Below are positions 8,024-16,102 of a DNA stretch of 64,000 nucleotides, one piece after another. The stretch is taken from assembly GCA_025363295.1 (NCBI GenBank), contig JANYEC010000024.1, positions 1 to 64,000 of the forward strand, in the 5' to 3' direction. Under the pieces are notes generated by a model, which saw nothing but the letters and a program-made list of their open reading frames with translations, made no database searches and was not told where the DNA came from. This DNA is from Akkermansiaceae bacterium. GTDB lineage: Bacteria; Verrucomicrobiota; Verrucomicrobiia; Verrucomicrobiales; Akkermansiaceae. Numbering within the stretch: the first letter of the stretch is position 1; the number at the start of each line of letters is the position of its first letter. The position numbers and the translations under genes are program-made.

Positions 8024-9802
8024 TCAATGCGCCACGCCTTGTTGCTCTTGGATGTATTCCTGTTTCAACCCAAGATCTTCGGGAGCGTGGAGGACTAACA
8101 TTTTCATCCGAACATCTGCAGGGATCGTGGCCCGGGTCGCTTTTGAAACAACGATCATCAGGCCAATCGACAAGGGCACAGACCAGATCGCAGGTTGCTC
8201 GCAAAGGATGCGCAGGAGTGGATGAACTTTCCAAAAATCATTGATCCCGCTGAACCCGGCGAAAAGCTTGCCCATCGGACCTTTGTCGAGCGCGAGGGTA
8301 CTGGCATTCACGATGGTGGCTGATAGAAGCGCACACAAACCACCCGTGAGCATGCCCGTGGCGGCACCTTTCATGGTCATGCCACGCCACCAGACGCTCA
8401 TGAACAGCAGCGGGAAATAACTGGCGGCGGCGATCGCAAAGGCTTGGCCAACCATGAAGTTGATTTCCAACGGTTCCACCATGGAGCCTAGCAAAACAGA
8501 AACGCTACCGACGAGAATCGCACACCATTTGAACATTTTCATGCGGTCCTCAGGAGTGGCATCCGGGCGGAGCATCCTGCCATAGACATCATGGGCAAGC
8601 GCGCCAGTCATAGAAACTAACAGCCCAGAAAAGGTGCTCATAAACGCGGCGAATGCTCCAGCGCAAGTAATGCCGCTGAGGATGGAGCCCATGATTCCAT
8701 ATTTTGCGCGGATCAACGTGGGAAGCTCGAGCACCACCTTGTCAGGCCCCTTGGAACCCGTCGCCGCATAAAGTTCTGGTAGAAAATTGCGACCCAGCAC
8801 ACCGAACACCGGAGGGAATACATAAAACACTCCTATGAGAATCATCACCCACATGGTCGTCTTCTTGGCTGCGACCCCATCCGGGTTAGTATAAAACCTA
8901 ACAAGAATATGAGGTAATCCGGCGGTGCCACAAACGAGCGCGACAATTAGGGAGAAGGTATAGAGAAGTGAATAGGGTTTCGCTTCCGCAGCCGTGAGTC
9001 CTGCAGCTTTGGCAGCCTTCGTGGTAAGGGGGCCGAAGGGAGCGATCCACGCTTCATCCTTGGGAGCCTTTTCCGGCAACGCATGGCGGTCCGTGATCGC
9101 ATGATCCACGGTCTGGACGATGGCGGGTGGCGAGCTGACATCGGCTGCAGAATGATTCTGCGAAAGGTTTTTCCCATAGCCACCATAAACGGATAGAAGC
9201 ACAAAAACCGGCACCGAGATGGCAAACATCTTGATCCAATACTGCACGGCCTGGACAAGGGTGATGCCTTTCATTCCACCAAGCGCGACATTGAGCGTGA
9301 TGACAGCTCCGACCAGCGCGACCCCAACCCAATATGGCAGGCCTGGAAAAATGTAGGCAAGAGTGGTGCCCGCGCCCTTCATCTGAGGCATGGTATAAAA
9401 AAAGCCGATGAAGAGCACAAAGCAGACGGCAATCTTACGAAACACCGGCGAGTCATAACGGCCTTCCGCAAAATCCGGAATCGTATAAGCCCCGAAGCGG
9501 CGCAATGGTCCTGCGATGAACAATAACAGAAACAAATAACCACACGCATAACAGACGGGATACCAGAGCGCATCATATCCCGACAACATCACCATGCCGG
9601 CGATGCCCATAAAACTTGCGGCGCTGAGGTATTCTCCGGAAATGGCGGAAGCATTCCACCCGACCGAGACAGAGCGGCCTGCGACGAAAAAGTCTGAAGC
9701 GGACTTGGAGGTTTTCGCCGAGCGAAAGCCCATCCAGATAGTCACAATGACCGTGATGCCGGAACAAGCGAGAATCCAAAGATCGATTTTTGAGAAGTCC
9801 AT
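8024..9802 (-). CDS. Sodium:solute symporter, ActP-like (acetate/monocarboxylate)
   Basis: This 592-residue polytopic membrane protein has about 13 predicted helices. The N-terminal SASDFFVAGRSVSVGWNASA and SGEYLSAASFMGIAG blocks are typical of the SSS family and close to ActP/MctC-type carboxylate carriers. A soluble insert rich in Ala, Lys and Pro lies near residues 215-270, between membrane segments. It follows a DUF485 membrane gene after 11 bp, the standard pair in acetate uptake operons (YjcH-ActP). Substrate assignment to acetate or another short monocarboxylate is inference from that pairing. Confidence 0.88.
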   Translation of the reverse strand: MDFSKIDLWILACSGITVIVTIWMGFRSAKTSKSASDFFVAGRSVSVGWNASAISGEYLSAASFMGIAGMVMLSGYDALWYPVCYACGYLFLLLFIAGPLRRFGAYTIPDFAEGRYDSPVFRKIAVCFVLFIGFFYTMPQMKGAGTTLAYIFPGLPYWVGVALVGAVITLNVALGGMKGITLVQAVQYWIKMFAISVPVFVLLSVYGGYGKNLSQNHSAADVSSPPAIVQTVDHAITDRHALPEKAPKDEAWIAPFGPLTTKAAKAAGLTAAEAKPYSLLYTFSLIVALVCGTAGLPHILVRFYTNPDGVAAKKTTMWVMILIGVFYVFPPVFGVLGRNFLPELYAATGSKGPDKVVLELPTLIRAKYGIMGSILSGITCAGAFAAFMSTFSGLLVSMTGALAHDVYGRMLRPDATPEDRMKMFKWCAILVGSVSVLLGSMVEPLEINFMVGQAFAIAAASYFPLLFMSVWWRGMTMKGAATGMLTGGLCALLSATIVNASTLALDKGPMGKLFAGFSGINDFWKVHPLLRILCEQPAIWSVPLSIGLMIVVSKATRATIPADVRMKMLVLHAPEDLGLKQEYIQEQQGVAH

Positions 9803-9813
9803 AAAAGTTGTTG

Positions 9814-10134
9814 TTAGAGTTCGCGCTTGTTGCCCTCAGCAGCGAGGCGCACTTCTTGGTTTTCCAAAGCCATCGAACGGGTGATAAAAATGCGGGCAAT
9901 GATCCAAACGTATGGGAAAAACAAAACACCCAAAATCAACCAAGATAGCGTGAATCCGCCGACGCGCTGGGCCATGAATACGGGAGTAAAGTAATTCAAC
10001 AAGGGCATGCCAAATAACAGAACAAGAAACGCGGTGGCGCAGGTGATGGATAATTTGAGCTGACGCTTCATTAAAGCGCTGAGGAATTCCTCGCTATGAA
10101 TGAAATCATCGTGATGGGGCGGTGTCGGTTTCAT
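9814..10134 (-). CDS. DUF485 (YjcH-like) small membrane protein
   Basis: I choose the ATG at 10134 (106 residues, MKPTPPHHDDF); a longer frame begins at 10191. The protein has a His/Asp-rich N-terminus and two membrane helices, FLVLLFGMPLLNYF and LSWLILGVLFFPYVWIIARIF. The second ends in the positively charged cytoplasmic tail usual for DUF485. It lies 11 bp upstream of the symporter and is surely co-transcribed. In related operons it accompanies ActP, perhaps as an accessory subunit; its exact job is unknown. Confidence 0.85.
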   Translation of the reverse strand: MKPTPPHHDDFIHSEEFLSALMKRQLKLSITCATAFLVLLFGMPLLNYFTPVFMAQRVGGFTLSWLILGVLFFPYVWIIARIFITRSMALENQEVRLAAEGNKREL

Positions 10135-10234
10135 GAGGGGTTGGCTTGGAAATACTGGGGAAGATATCCCGATTAGGAAACATGAGAACAAAAGTGAGAC
10201 CGCCCCCCGTCAAGAACCAATTCCGAAAGCGGCT

Positions 10235-10290
10235 TTCAAACTCGTGAATTTAAGCGCCGCAAGTTCCTCGTTTTCAACTCACGAATTTTG
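10235..10290. promoter_or_regulatory. Near-identical direct repeats between divergent genes
   Basis: ACTCGTGAATTT (about 10240-10251) recurs as ACTCACGAATTT (about 10278-10289), roughly 38 bp apart. The sites lie in the region between the DUF485/symporter operon and trpF. They could be operator half-sites for a divergent regulator. This is inference only; no promoter boxes are clear. Confidence 0.3.
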
Positions 10291-10304
10291 ATTACTTTGC
10301 GGCC

Positions 10305-10961
10305 ATGCCATTGCTCGCACGTTTTCTCGATACAACCACTGTCTCGCTGAAAATCTGTGGCGTGACGAAAGCGAGCGACGCGGATCAGTTGGTAGATCTG
10401 GGAGTGGGCGCGCTGGGAGCGAATTTCTGGCCACAGTCAAAGCGCTATCTTGCGCCGGAAGAAGCCACGTGGCTCCACGATCTAGCAGGAAAAATTCTGC
10501 GTGTGGGCGTTTTCGTGAACGCAGGGCATGAACTCCCCATGCGCTTGTATCAAGCGGGATTGATCGACGTAATCCAACTGCATGGCGATGAGACGCCAGA
10601 TGACGCTGCGCCGCTCCGCGCTGCGGGGATTCCATTTATCAAAGCGATCGGAGTGAAAACGCGCGCGGATCTGGAACATGCGGCGGAATTCGGAGCCTCT
10701 GCAATTCTGCTAGATGCGCATGCACCGGGTCTCTACGGCGGCACCGGCGAAGTGTTTGATTGGAATGTGGCCAAGGAATTCCGTCAACAGCATGCGAGCC
10801 TGCCGATCATCCTCGCGGGTGGAATCATTCCGGAAAACGCCTCGCTCGCGGCGGAGTCGGTGCACCCTGCAGCACTGGACATTGCCTCAGGCGCCGAGCT
10901 TTCGCCCGGTGTTAAGGACTTCCGTAAAGTCGCTGCTTTGATCGCCGCTTTGAAACCCTGA
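10305..10961 (+). CDS. trpF: Phosphoribosylanthranilate isomerase
   Basis: This 218-residue protein is the normal TrpF length. It shows LKICGVT with the catalytic Cys near residue 18, IQLHGDE, LLDAHAPGLYGGTGE with the catalytic Asp, LAGGIIPEN and a phosphate-binding DIASGAELSPGVKD. TrpF converts N-(5-phosphoribosyl)anthranilate to CdRP in tryptophan synthesis. No other trp genes are in the window, so the gene is uncoupled from a trp operon. It lies 7 bp before tatD and is probably transcribed with it. Confidence 0.95.
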   Translation: MPLLARFLDTTTVSLKICGVTKASDADQLVDLGVGALGANFWPQSKRYLAPEEATWLHDLAGKILRVGVFVNAGHELPMRLYQAGLIDVIQLHGDETPDDAAPLRAAGIPFIKAIGVKTRADLEHAAEFGASAILLDAHAPGLYGGTGEVFDWNVAKEFRQQHASLPIILAGGIIPENASLAAESVHPAALDIASGAELSPGVKDFRKVAALIAALKP

Positions 10962-10968
10962 TTTTCCC

Positions 10969-11775
10969 ATGCTCACGGATTCCCACTGCCACCTTGCGTC
11001 CCATCAGTTCCCAACAGCGGAGATACCATACCTCATCGCCCGCGCACAGGCTGCGGGAGTGGGACGCATGATCACCCTAGCGACATGCCTGGAAAATATC
11101 CAACAGAATCTAACTGCCGCCGACCATCCAGCGGTCCATGCCTGCATCGGGATCCATCCTTGCGATGTGCACCATGCGCCGGACGATGCGACTGCGCGAC
11201 TCGCGGAGTTCACCGGGGATCCACGGATTTGTGCGATCGGCGAGACAGGCTTGGATTATTATCATTCGGCACCCGAAGGTTGGGATGAAATGGATTTCAG
11301 GGAACGCCAACGCGTTTTTCTTCGCAAGCATTTCGAACTCGCGGCGGCAGCAAAACTCAACGTGGTCATTCACACGCGAGACCGCGAGGGATACGCCTCG
11401 TTTGAAGACGCACTTAATATATACAGCGACTATCAATCTTCGGTGAATGCGGTGTTTCACTGTTTCATCGGGCCTTGGGAAAATGCACGGCGCGTGCTGG
11501 ACCTTGGAGGACTTGTTTCCTTCGGTGGAGTCGCCACATTTAAAACAGCGCATCAAGTCCGCGACACCGCGAAACAATGCCCGGCGGGTTCCTTTATGAT
11601 AGAAACCGACGCTCCCTATCTTGCACCTGAACCTTATCGTGGTAAGCGCAACGAACCCGCTTACGCCTGGCAAACTGCCCAGCGACTTGCGGACCTTCGG
11701 GAGGAAACGCTCAACGAACTCACATCCCATACAAACGCATGTGCCGAAAAAATTTTCCGGCTACGACCCATCTGA
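10969..11775 (+). CDS. tatD: TatD-family metal-dependent hydrolase
   Basis: This 268-residue protein has the family's TIM-barrel metal ligands: DSHCHL at residues 4-9, IGIHP near 62-66, AIGETGLDYY near 88-97, VVIHTRD, FHCFIG near the middle and ETDAPYLAPEPYRGKRNEP near residue 208. TatD enzymes are Mg-dependent deoxyribonucleases or D-aminoacyl-tRNA-deacylase-like hydrolases. It is translationally close to trpF (7-bp gap). It matches ordinary TatD/YcfH proteins rather than EboB. Confidence 0.92.
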   Translation: MLTDSHCHLASHQFPTAEIPYLIARAQAAGVGRMITLATCLENIQQNLTAADHPAVHACIGIHPCDVHHAPDDATARLAEFTGDPRICAIGETGLDYYHSAPEGWDEMDFRERQRVFLRKHFELAAAAKLNVVIHTRDREGYASFEDALNIYSDYQSSVNAVFHCFIGPWENARRVLDLGGLVSFGGVATFKTAHQVRDTAKQCPAGSFMIETDAPYLAPEPYRGKRNEPAYAWQTAQRLADLREETLNELTSHTNACAEKIFRLRPI

Positions 11776-11874
11776 TATGAATAAAAGGGGCGATCATCGG
11801 CGTTGTAGTAACCGTACATCGATGCCCCACCATCCGTCCTTCACAATATGAAATCCATCCATTACACTTCTGCC

Positions 11875-12315
11875 ATGACTTCGATCCGCATCCTCGCACC
11901 CTCATTGATCGCCATTGCCTTCGCTTCCTGCGCAGCACAAAAAGATAGATACGACACACCGAGTGCACCCCGCAGCGCAGACACCAGCGGCGTCAACGCA
12001 CCGGTCAATACTCCTGCAAACCCAGTGTATGATACGCCAGCCGCTTATGAAGAAAGCACGGGGGCGGTCTCGCCAAGTGTCAACACACCTAACATCCCCG
12101 CTACGTCGCCAACTCACGCGACAGCGACGGTCACACCGAAAACTCCGAAACCTTCGGTGAATGGCGCGGCCATCATTCACACCGTCGTCCCCGGTGACAC
12201 GCTTTCCGGCATCGCCGCGAAATATAAGATTCCCGCAGCATCCATCAAACAAGCTAACGGCATGACGAAGGACACCGTCGTGCTCGGCAAGAAGATGGTA
12301 ATTCCACCACACTGA
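11875..12315 (+). CDS. LysM-domain lipoprotein
   Basis: The ATG at 11875 gives 146 residues; another in-frame ATG lies at 11848. With the later start the signal peptide ends in FASC, placing the lipid-modified Cys at residue 19. A Thr/Pro/Ala-rich linker of about 80 residues follows. A C-terminal LysM domain, HTVVPGDTLSGIAAKYKI through KKMVIPPH, covers the last 45 residues. LysM binds peptidoglycan, so this is probably an outer-membrane lipoprotein touching the cell wall. A hairpin terminator follows at once. Confidence 0.88.
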   Translation: MTSIRILAPSLIAIAFASCAAQKDRYDTPSAPRSADTSGVNAPVNTPANPVYDTPAAYEESTGAVSPSVNTPNIPATSPTHATATVTPKTPKPSVNGAAIIHTVVPGDTLSGIAAKYKIPAASIKQANGMTKDTVVLGKKMVIPPH

Positions 12316-12327
12316 TCCAATCAACCC

Positions 12328-12361
12328 GCCGCCGGAAACTTCGTGTTCCCGGCGGCTTTCT
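12328..12361 (+). terminator. Intrinsic terminator after the LysM gene
   Basis: GCCGCCGG (12328-12335) pairs with CCGGCGGC (12349-12356) around a 13-nt loop, followed by TTTCTTTTTC. It ends only 10 bp before the next start, so the downstream gene either has a promoter inside this region or depends on readthrough. Confidence 0.75.
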
Positions 12362-12371
12362 TTTTCAAACC

Positions 12372-13349
12372 ATGCGCTTCATTCCTATCTTCGCTTTCCT
12401 CATTGCCGCTGCCATTCCCGCAGCCGCAGAAACCACCAGAGGCTCAACCGAAAAATCTGATAGCGGCACTTCAAGCCCCCGCGAAATAGCCCTCGACAAT
12501 CTTCTATCCGAACGTGAATCGGACAAGGCGCTCGATGCCGCCATCGCCGATGCACGTAAAAATGGCATCAGTGAGCAAGCCATTCTCGAAGCCCGTTTTC
12601 TCTATCACATTGATCGTCGCGAGGATGACGCCATCGCCGCAATGCTTCCTGAGTTCATGAAACAGCGCGAGATTTTCAAACTGGAGGACTCTCAAATTTT
12701 TAGCGTGAAGGAAGACTGGTTAGCCGTCCTCGAATACGTGCAAGCCATCGACAGTCTCAAGAAAGGTGATAAGACCGCTTTCAAATCTCACATCATGGAA
12801 GCCTTTTGGCTGAGCCCACGCCAAGCCTCTGCCTTCGCGCCACACATCGATCGGATGCGCCTCGAGGAAGCGATGGGTGCGGTGAAAATCGATTTCACTA
12901 CCAAACTCATTCCCATCGCGGAAGGGGATCCAGTTATACTGAGCAAGCTCAACGAAAACAAAAAAGCCATGCTGCTTCACTTCTGGTCCCCGCTGAGCCG
13001 TGAGTGTGAAACGAGCATGCCAGACTTCATCACCACCGCAAAGGTCCTTGGTGAAAAAGGCATCGCTGTGGTTTCTCTGATACCGGAAGACTCACCTAAA
13101 ATACTAACTGCCGCACGCGAAATGATTCATCCGCTAGGAGCGAATCCACCCGGTGCATGGCTTATTGATTCAAAGGAAAACCCTCTCAGCCGCGATCTCC
13201 GCGTGCAAGGACTCCCCTTGTTCGTGCTCGTTTCTAACGATGGAAAAATCCTCTTCAATGGTGATCCAACAGATGATGCGTTCTGGGAGATACTAACAAA
13301 AATCGATTCTCACATCACTCGTCCAGAAAGTCACGAAGCGGGGGAGTGA
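12372..13349 (+). CDS. Secreted protein with a thioredoxin-like C-terminal domain lacking CxxC
   Basis: This is a 325-residue protein with a cleavable signal peptide (cleavage near AAAE, residue 20). Residues about 35-170 are helical and of unknown family. Residues about 180-320 look like a TlpA/thioredoxin fold, with AMLLHFWSPLSREC at the active-site position, then MPDF, and a cis-Pro-like VQGLPLFVLVSNDG. The usual WCxxC is replaced by a sequence with a single Cys, so a classical disulfide oxidoreductase activity is unlikely. The function is unknown; it probably acts in the periplasm. Confidence 0.75.
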   Translation: MRFIPIFAFLIAAAIPAAAETTRGSTEKSDSGTSSPREIALDNLLSERESDKALDAAIADARKNGISEQAILEARFLYHIDRREDDAIAAMLPEFMKQREIFKLEDSQIFSVKEDWLAVLEYVQAIDSLKKGDKTAFKSHIMEAFWLSPRQASAFAPHIDRMRLEEAMGAVKIDFTTKLIPIAEGDPVILSKLNENKKAMLLHFWSPLSRECETSMPDFITTAKVLGEKGIAVVSLIPEDSPKILTAAREMIHPLGANPPGAWLIDSKENPLSRDLRVQGLPLFVLVSNDGKILFNGDPTDDAFWEILTKIDSHITRPESHEAGE

Positions 13350-13437
13350 AAAGTATTAGTCGGCGTCCGTTAGAAAAACGCTTGGGAAGACTTGGGAGAA
13401 ATTATTTAAGATTTATTGAAAATCGGGACGTTTCAAC

Positions 13438-13466
13438 TTGACGGAACATCAAACTACTAGTTTCAT
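13438..13466 (+). promoter_or_regulatory. Putative promoter with a palindromic operator in its spacer
   Basis: TTGACG at 13438 resembles a -35 box. TTTCAT at 13461, 17 bp after it, is a weak -10 box. Within the spacer, AAACTACTAGTTT (13451-13463) is a perfect dyad around a single central C. The site lies 25-40 bp before the ATG of the BlaI-like repressor gene, where self-repression would be expected. The promoter boxes are weak, so this is an inference. Confidence 0.4.
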
Positions 13467-13491
13467 CGTCGCTAGCGAAGAGACAAGTTTC

Positions 13492-14238
13492 ATGGCACGC
13501 CCGATCCATCCATCGAATCTCGAACTACAAGCCCTATCGGTTTTGTGGCACGATGGCCCATCTACGGTAGCCGCCGTACATGAAACGCTTCCCGATAAAA
13601 AAGACCGAGCCTACACCACGGTTCTATCGGTTATGCAAAGTCTCGAACGCAAGAGCCTAGTGAAACGCGCGCGGGTTGGTAGGGCCCATGTTTATGCTGC
13701 GTCCTACTCACAAGAAGTGATTGTGCAACGCGCGACCCACGATTTTCTAACAAACGCTTTTGGAGGACGTCTCGGTGAGGCGCTCCTCGCTATCCTCTCC
13801 GCTGGCACATTAACGCCGGAAGAGAAAACAAACATCGAACGAGAACTCCAACAACACAAAACAATGGCTGCAAAAAAAACAGCAAAAAAAGCAGCGGTTA
13901 AAACCGCCAAGAAAGCCGTGAAGAAAGTTGCCACCAAAGCTCCAGCCAAAAAGGCTGCAGCGAAAAAGGTAGCTAAAAAAGCCCCCGCCAAAAAGGCTCC
14001 TGCTAAAAAGGCAGCCAAAAAAGCGGTAAAGAAAGTTGCCAAAAGCGCTAAAAAGGCCGCCAAAAAGGCAGTGAAAAAGACGGTTGCCAAGAAAGCAGCT
14101 CCTGCAAAGAAGGCTGCTGCTAAGAAAGCCGCTCCTGCAAAGAAAGCTGCCCCTAAGAAAGCCGCGCCTGCAAAGAAGGCCGCTCCAGCCAAAAAAGCCG
14201 CTAAAAAAGCTGCTAAAAAAGCTGCGAAGAAGAAATAA
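13492..14238 (+). CDS. BlaI/MecI-like repressor fused to a histone H1-like lysine/alanine-rich tail
   Basis: I start at the ATG at 13492 (248 residues). A TTG at 13438 is open in frame but coincides with a likely -35 box. Residues 1 to about 120 form a BlaI/MecI winged helix: LELQALSVLWHDGPSTVAAV, then YTTVLSVMQSLERKSLVKR and a wing with VGRAHVYAA. The last about 125 residues, from MAAKKTAKK on, contain almost only Lys, Ala, Pro, Val and Thr in KKAAPAKKAA-type repeats, like histone H1 and chlamydial Hc proteins. A separate H1-like protein starting at the ATG at 13864 is possible. No BlaR1-type protease gene is near. It probably binds DNA both specifically and nonspecifically. Confidence 0.85.
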   Translation: MARPIHPSNLELQALSVLWHDGPSTVAAVHETLPDKKDRAYTTVLSVMQSLERKSLVKRARVGRAHVYAASYSQEVIVQRATHDFLTNAFGGRLGEALLAILSAGTLTPEEKTNIERELQQHKTMAAKKTAKKAAVKTAKKAVKKVATKAPAKKAAAKKVAKKAPAKKAPAKKAAKKAVKKVAKSAKKAAKKAVKKTVAKKAAPAKKAAAKKAAPAKKAAPKKAAPAKKAAPAKKAAKKAAKKAAKKK

Positions 14239-14318
14239 TTCAAATTCCTCTTCGGATGGATGGGATCGCGACGTTTTCGAACAAACGTTCTCCTCTCTCC
14301 CACATTGAGGAAGATCAA

Positions 14319-14354
14319 AGGCGGGGGATCTACGGATCTCCCGCCTCTTTTTTT
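14319..14354 (+). terminator. Intrinsic terminator after the BlaI/H1 gene
   Basis: AGGCGGGGGATC (14319-14330) pairs with GATCTCCCGCCT (14335-14346) with one G-T wobble and a TACG loop. It is followed by a run of seven T at 14348-14354. Confidence 0.9.
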
Positions 14355-14425
14355 AGCTAAAAAAAGGGATTGCATCCCTAGGTCACCCCGTCCTAGCTTC
14401 GCGGGCCTTCAGGGGTAATACCCAT

Positions 14426-14500
14426 GCGCGGTTAGCTCAGTGGTAGAGCACCTCCCTGACACGGAGGGGGTCACTGGTTCGAACCCAGTATCGCGCACCA
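14426..14500 (+). tRNA. tRNA-Val (anticodon GAC)
   Basis: A complete cloverleaf is visible. The acceptor arm GCGCGGT pairs with ATCGCGC at the 3' end. The D arm begins GCTCAGTGGTAGAGC. The anticodon stem is CCTCC/GGAGG with loop CTGACAC, so the anticodon is GAC (Val). The T arm is ACTGG-TTCGAAC-CCAGT. The terminal CCA is encoded. It is a single tRNA with no neighbouring tRNA genes. Confidence 0.95.
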
Positions 14501-14538
14501 TCTCATTTCACCCTCCTCGTTTCATTTTGAATTCTGCG

Positions 14539-15381
14539 ATGAACGCAGCGACTCCCGCACCCGAGGAGCTTGATGCTCTACTCCGGCTACTTGATGACGA
14601 GACGCCCGCCGTTCGTCAACGCGTCGCGGAACGATTCGCGCTTTGTGGCGGGGACATCAGCGAGTGGCTGGCCACCCAACCGCGTCTCCTAACCGATGAA
14701 GAGAAGCAACTCCTAACTGAAATGCTTAGTCCTGGGCGTCGCGAAACACTCGCCCGCGAATGGATCGCCCCCAGCGGCGGAGCCTCTGCCCTCAGCGAGG
14801 ATTGGGAATCTTTCGAATCACTGCTGCGCACCTTGTCAGATTTTCTGCATGACGGAATCGCGCTACGACAGCCTCTAGCAGATGCGCTTGATCTTCTCGC
14901 GGAAGAAGCGGAGGAAGCCGGCATCGTCACGGAGAACGAACTGCGCGCCTTTCTGTTCGATGGCACGCGCTTTCGCGGCAATCAATCAAAGTATTATGAT
15001 CCTCGTAACTCAGATCTCGCTTGGGCAATTTCTGAGGGTCAGTCCAACCCGCTCGGGCTATGCCTGATTTTCATTCTTGTCGCCAAAAGGCTCGGGCTCG
15101 AAGTCGAGGGCGTGAATTTCCCCGGCCATTTCATGTGCCGAATCTTTCAGGACGGATATCCGATCATCATCGATTGTTTTGACCATGGGCAACTCCACCT
15201 CCAGTCAACTTTGTTAGAGAGTCCTGAGCTCAATAAAGCCCAGCGGAGTATTCTCCGCCAGACTGCCGATCCGGGTACCATCCTCTTACGGTTACTCAAT
15301 AATTTAAATCAATCCCTCGAACAAAACGGCAGGGGGGCTGATGCCCAACTGGTAAGGGAATTGTTGAAGACCTTGGAGTGA
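14539..15381 (+). CDS. SirB1/transglutaminase-like domain protein
   Basis: This 280-residue protein starts at the ATG at 14539; a longer frame would begin inside the tRNA and is rejected. The N-terminal 100 residues are helical, with a HEAT-like feel (LLDDETPAVRQRVAERF). The rest matches the SirB1 transglutaminase-like fold, with GNQSKYYDPRNSDLAWAI, NPLGLCLIFILVAKRLGLEVEGVNFPGHF and IIDCFDHGQ. SirB1 proteins have a transglutaminase-like core, but their biochemical activity is poorly defined. It ends 4 bp before the convergent glycosylase gene. Confidence 0.82.
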   Translation: MNAATPAPEELDALLRLLDDETPAVRQRVAERFALCGGDISEWLATQPRLLTDEEKQLLTEMLSPGRRETLAREWIAPSGGASALSEDWESFESLLRTLSDFLHDGIALRQPLADALDLLAEEAEEAGIVTENELRAFLFDGTRFRGNQSKYYDPRNSDLAWAISEGQSNPLGLCLIFILVAKRLGLEVEGVNFPGHFMCRIFQDGYPIIIDCFDHGQLHLQSTLLESPELNKAQRSILRQTADPGTILLRLLNNLNQSLEQNGRGADAQLVRELLKTLE

Positions 15382-15385
15382 AGTT

Positions 15386-16102
15386 CTACCAGACTCCAAG
15401 CTTTTCTAACTGAATTCTGGCGGCTTCAGACCAACCCCGGTTCGCGGCAGGAGAGGCCGGCGAAGGATGCAGCACGCGGCCAACCCGGGCTTTGCAGTCA
15501 CAGGCGTTCGCCGCGCGGCGCAGACGTTCCTCGGCAAAGGCTCCAACACCGATCACAAACTCAGGCTTCAAAAGTGTAATGACCTCCTGAAGGTGCTTCA
15601 AACATGCGAGATCCACCGGTGCCATCTCGGACAGGGGCAATTTATCAGGCGTTAGATTCGCGCCAGTTTCACTCATCCACACGAGCGGACAGAAATTGAG
15701 AACAAAATGGTCTTTGAAAAAGGCATCTGCTGTGCCGAAGCGTTCTGCGAACAAACCCCACAAGCGGCGTCCGCTCACTTCCGAGCGTTGGCATTGGAAG
15801 CCTTCGATAGGCCGCTTCGGGTGTTCGCGGGATGGTTTATCGATGACAGTTTCAATTCCCATCCAGTCGCGCACAGCAGCGACCTCGCCGAAAGGCACGC
15901 CCGTCTGCGCCATTCCAAATGGACCTGGATTCATTCCAAGAAAAACAACGCGCTTCTCTCCCTTTCCGTAACGTCTCAAATATTCTTCTTGGCCCGCCCA
16001 AGTGTAATCCAAAGTCCGATAGACGTAAGCCACCGGCGGTGAAAATTCGAGATCCCGCAAGTCCTTCGCGAGCCGCTTTGTCGATGCGATCAATTCATTC
16101 AT
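15386..16102 (-). CDS. SMUG1-type uracil-DNA glycosylase family protein
   Basis: I choose the ATG at 16102 (238 residues) because it overlaps the ctaB stop as ATGA; a start at 16114 is also possible. The catalytic region GMNPGPFGMAQTGVPFGE (about residues 56-73) and the C-terminal minor-groove loop HPSPASPAANRGW are hallmarks of SMUG1. SMUG1 removes uracil and 5-hydroxymethyluracil from DNA in base excision repair. It is translationally coupled to ctaB, an unrelated function, so the overlap probably reflects gene packing. Confidence 0.88.
   Translation of the reverse strand: MNELIASTKRLAKDLRDLEFSPPVAYVYRTLDYTWAGQEEYLRRYGKGEKRVVFLGMNPGPFGMAQTGVPFGEVAAVRDWMGIETVIDKPSREHPKRPIEGFQCQRSEVSGRRLWGLFAERFGTADAFFKDHFVLNFCPLVWMSETGANLTPDKLPLSEMAPVDLACLKHLQEVITLLKPEFVIGVGAFAEERLRRAANACDCKARVGRVLHPSPASPAANRGWSEAARIQLEKLGVW

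Noticed and set aside
13704..14375. Long minus-strand frame rich in Phe and Ala
   Set aside because: It is the antisense of the Lys/Ala repeat tail; composition is an artefact of AAG/GCC repeats.
14440..14538. Extended start of the SirB1-like gene
   Set aside because: The extension lies inside tRNA-Val; the ATG at 14539 gives the expected N-terminus.
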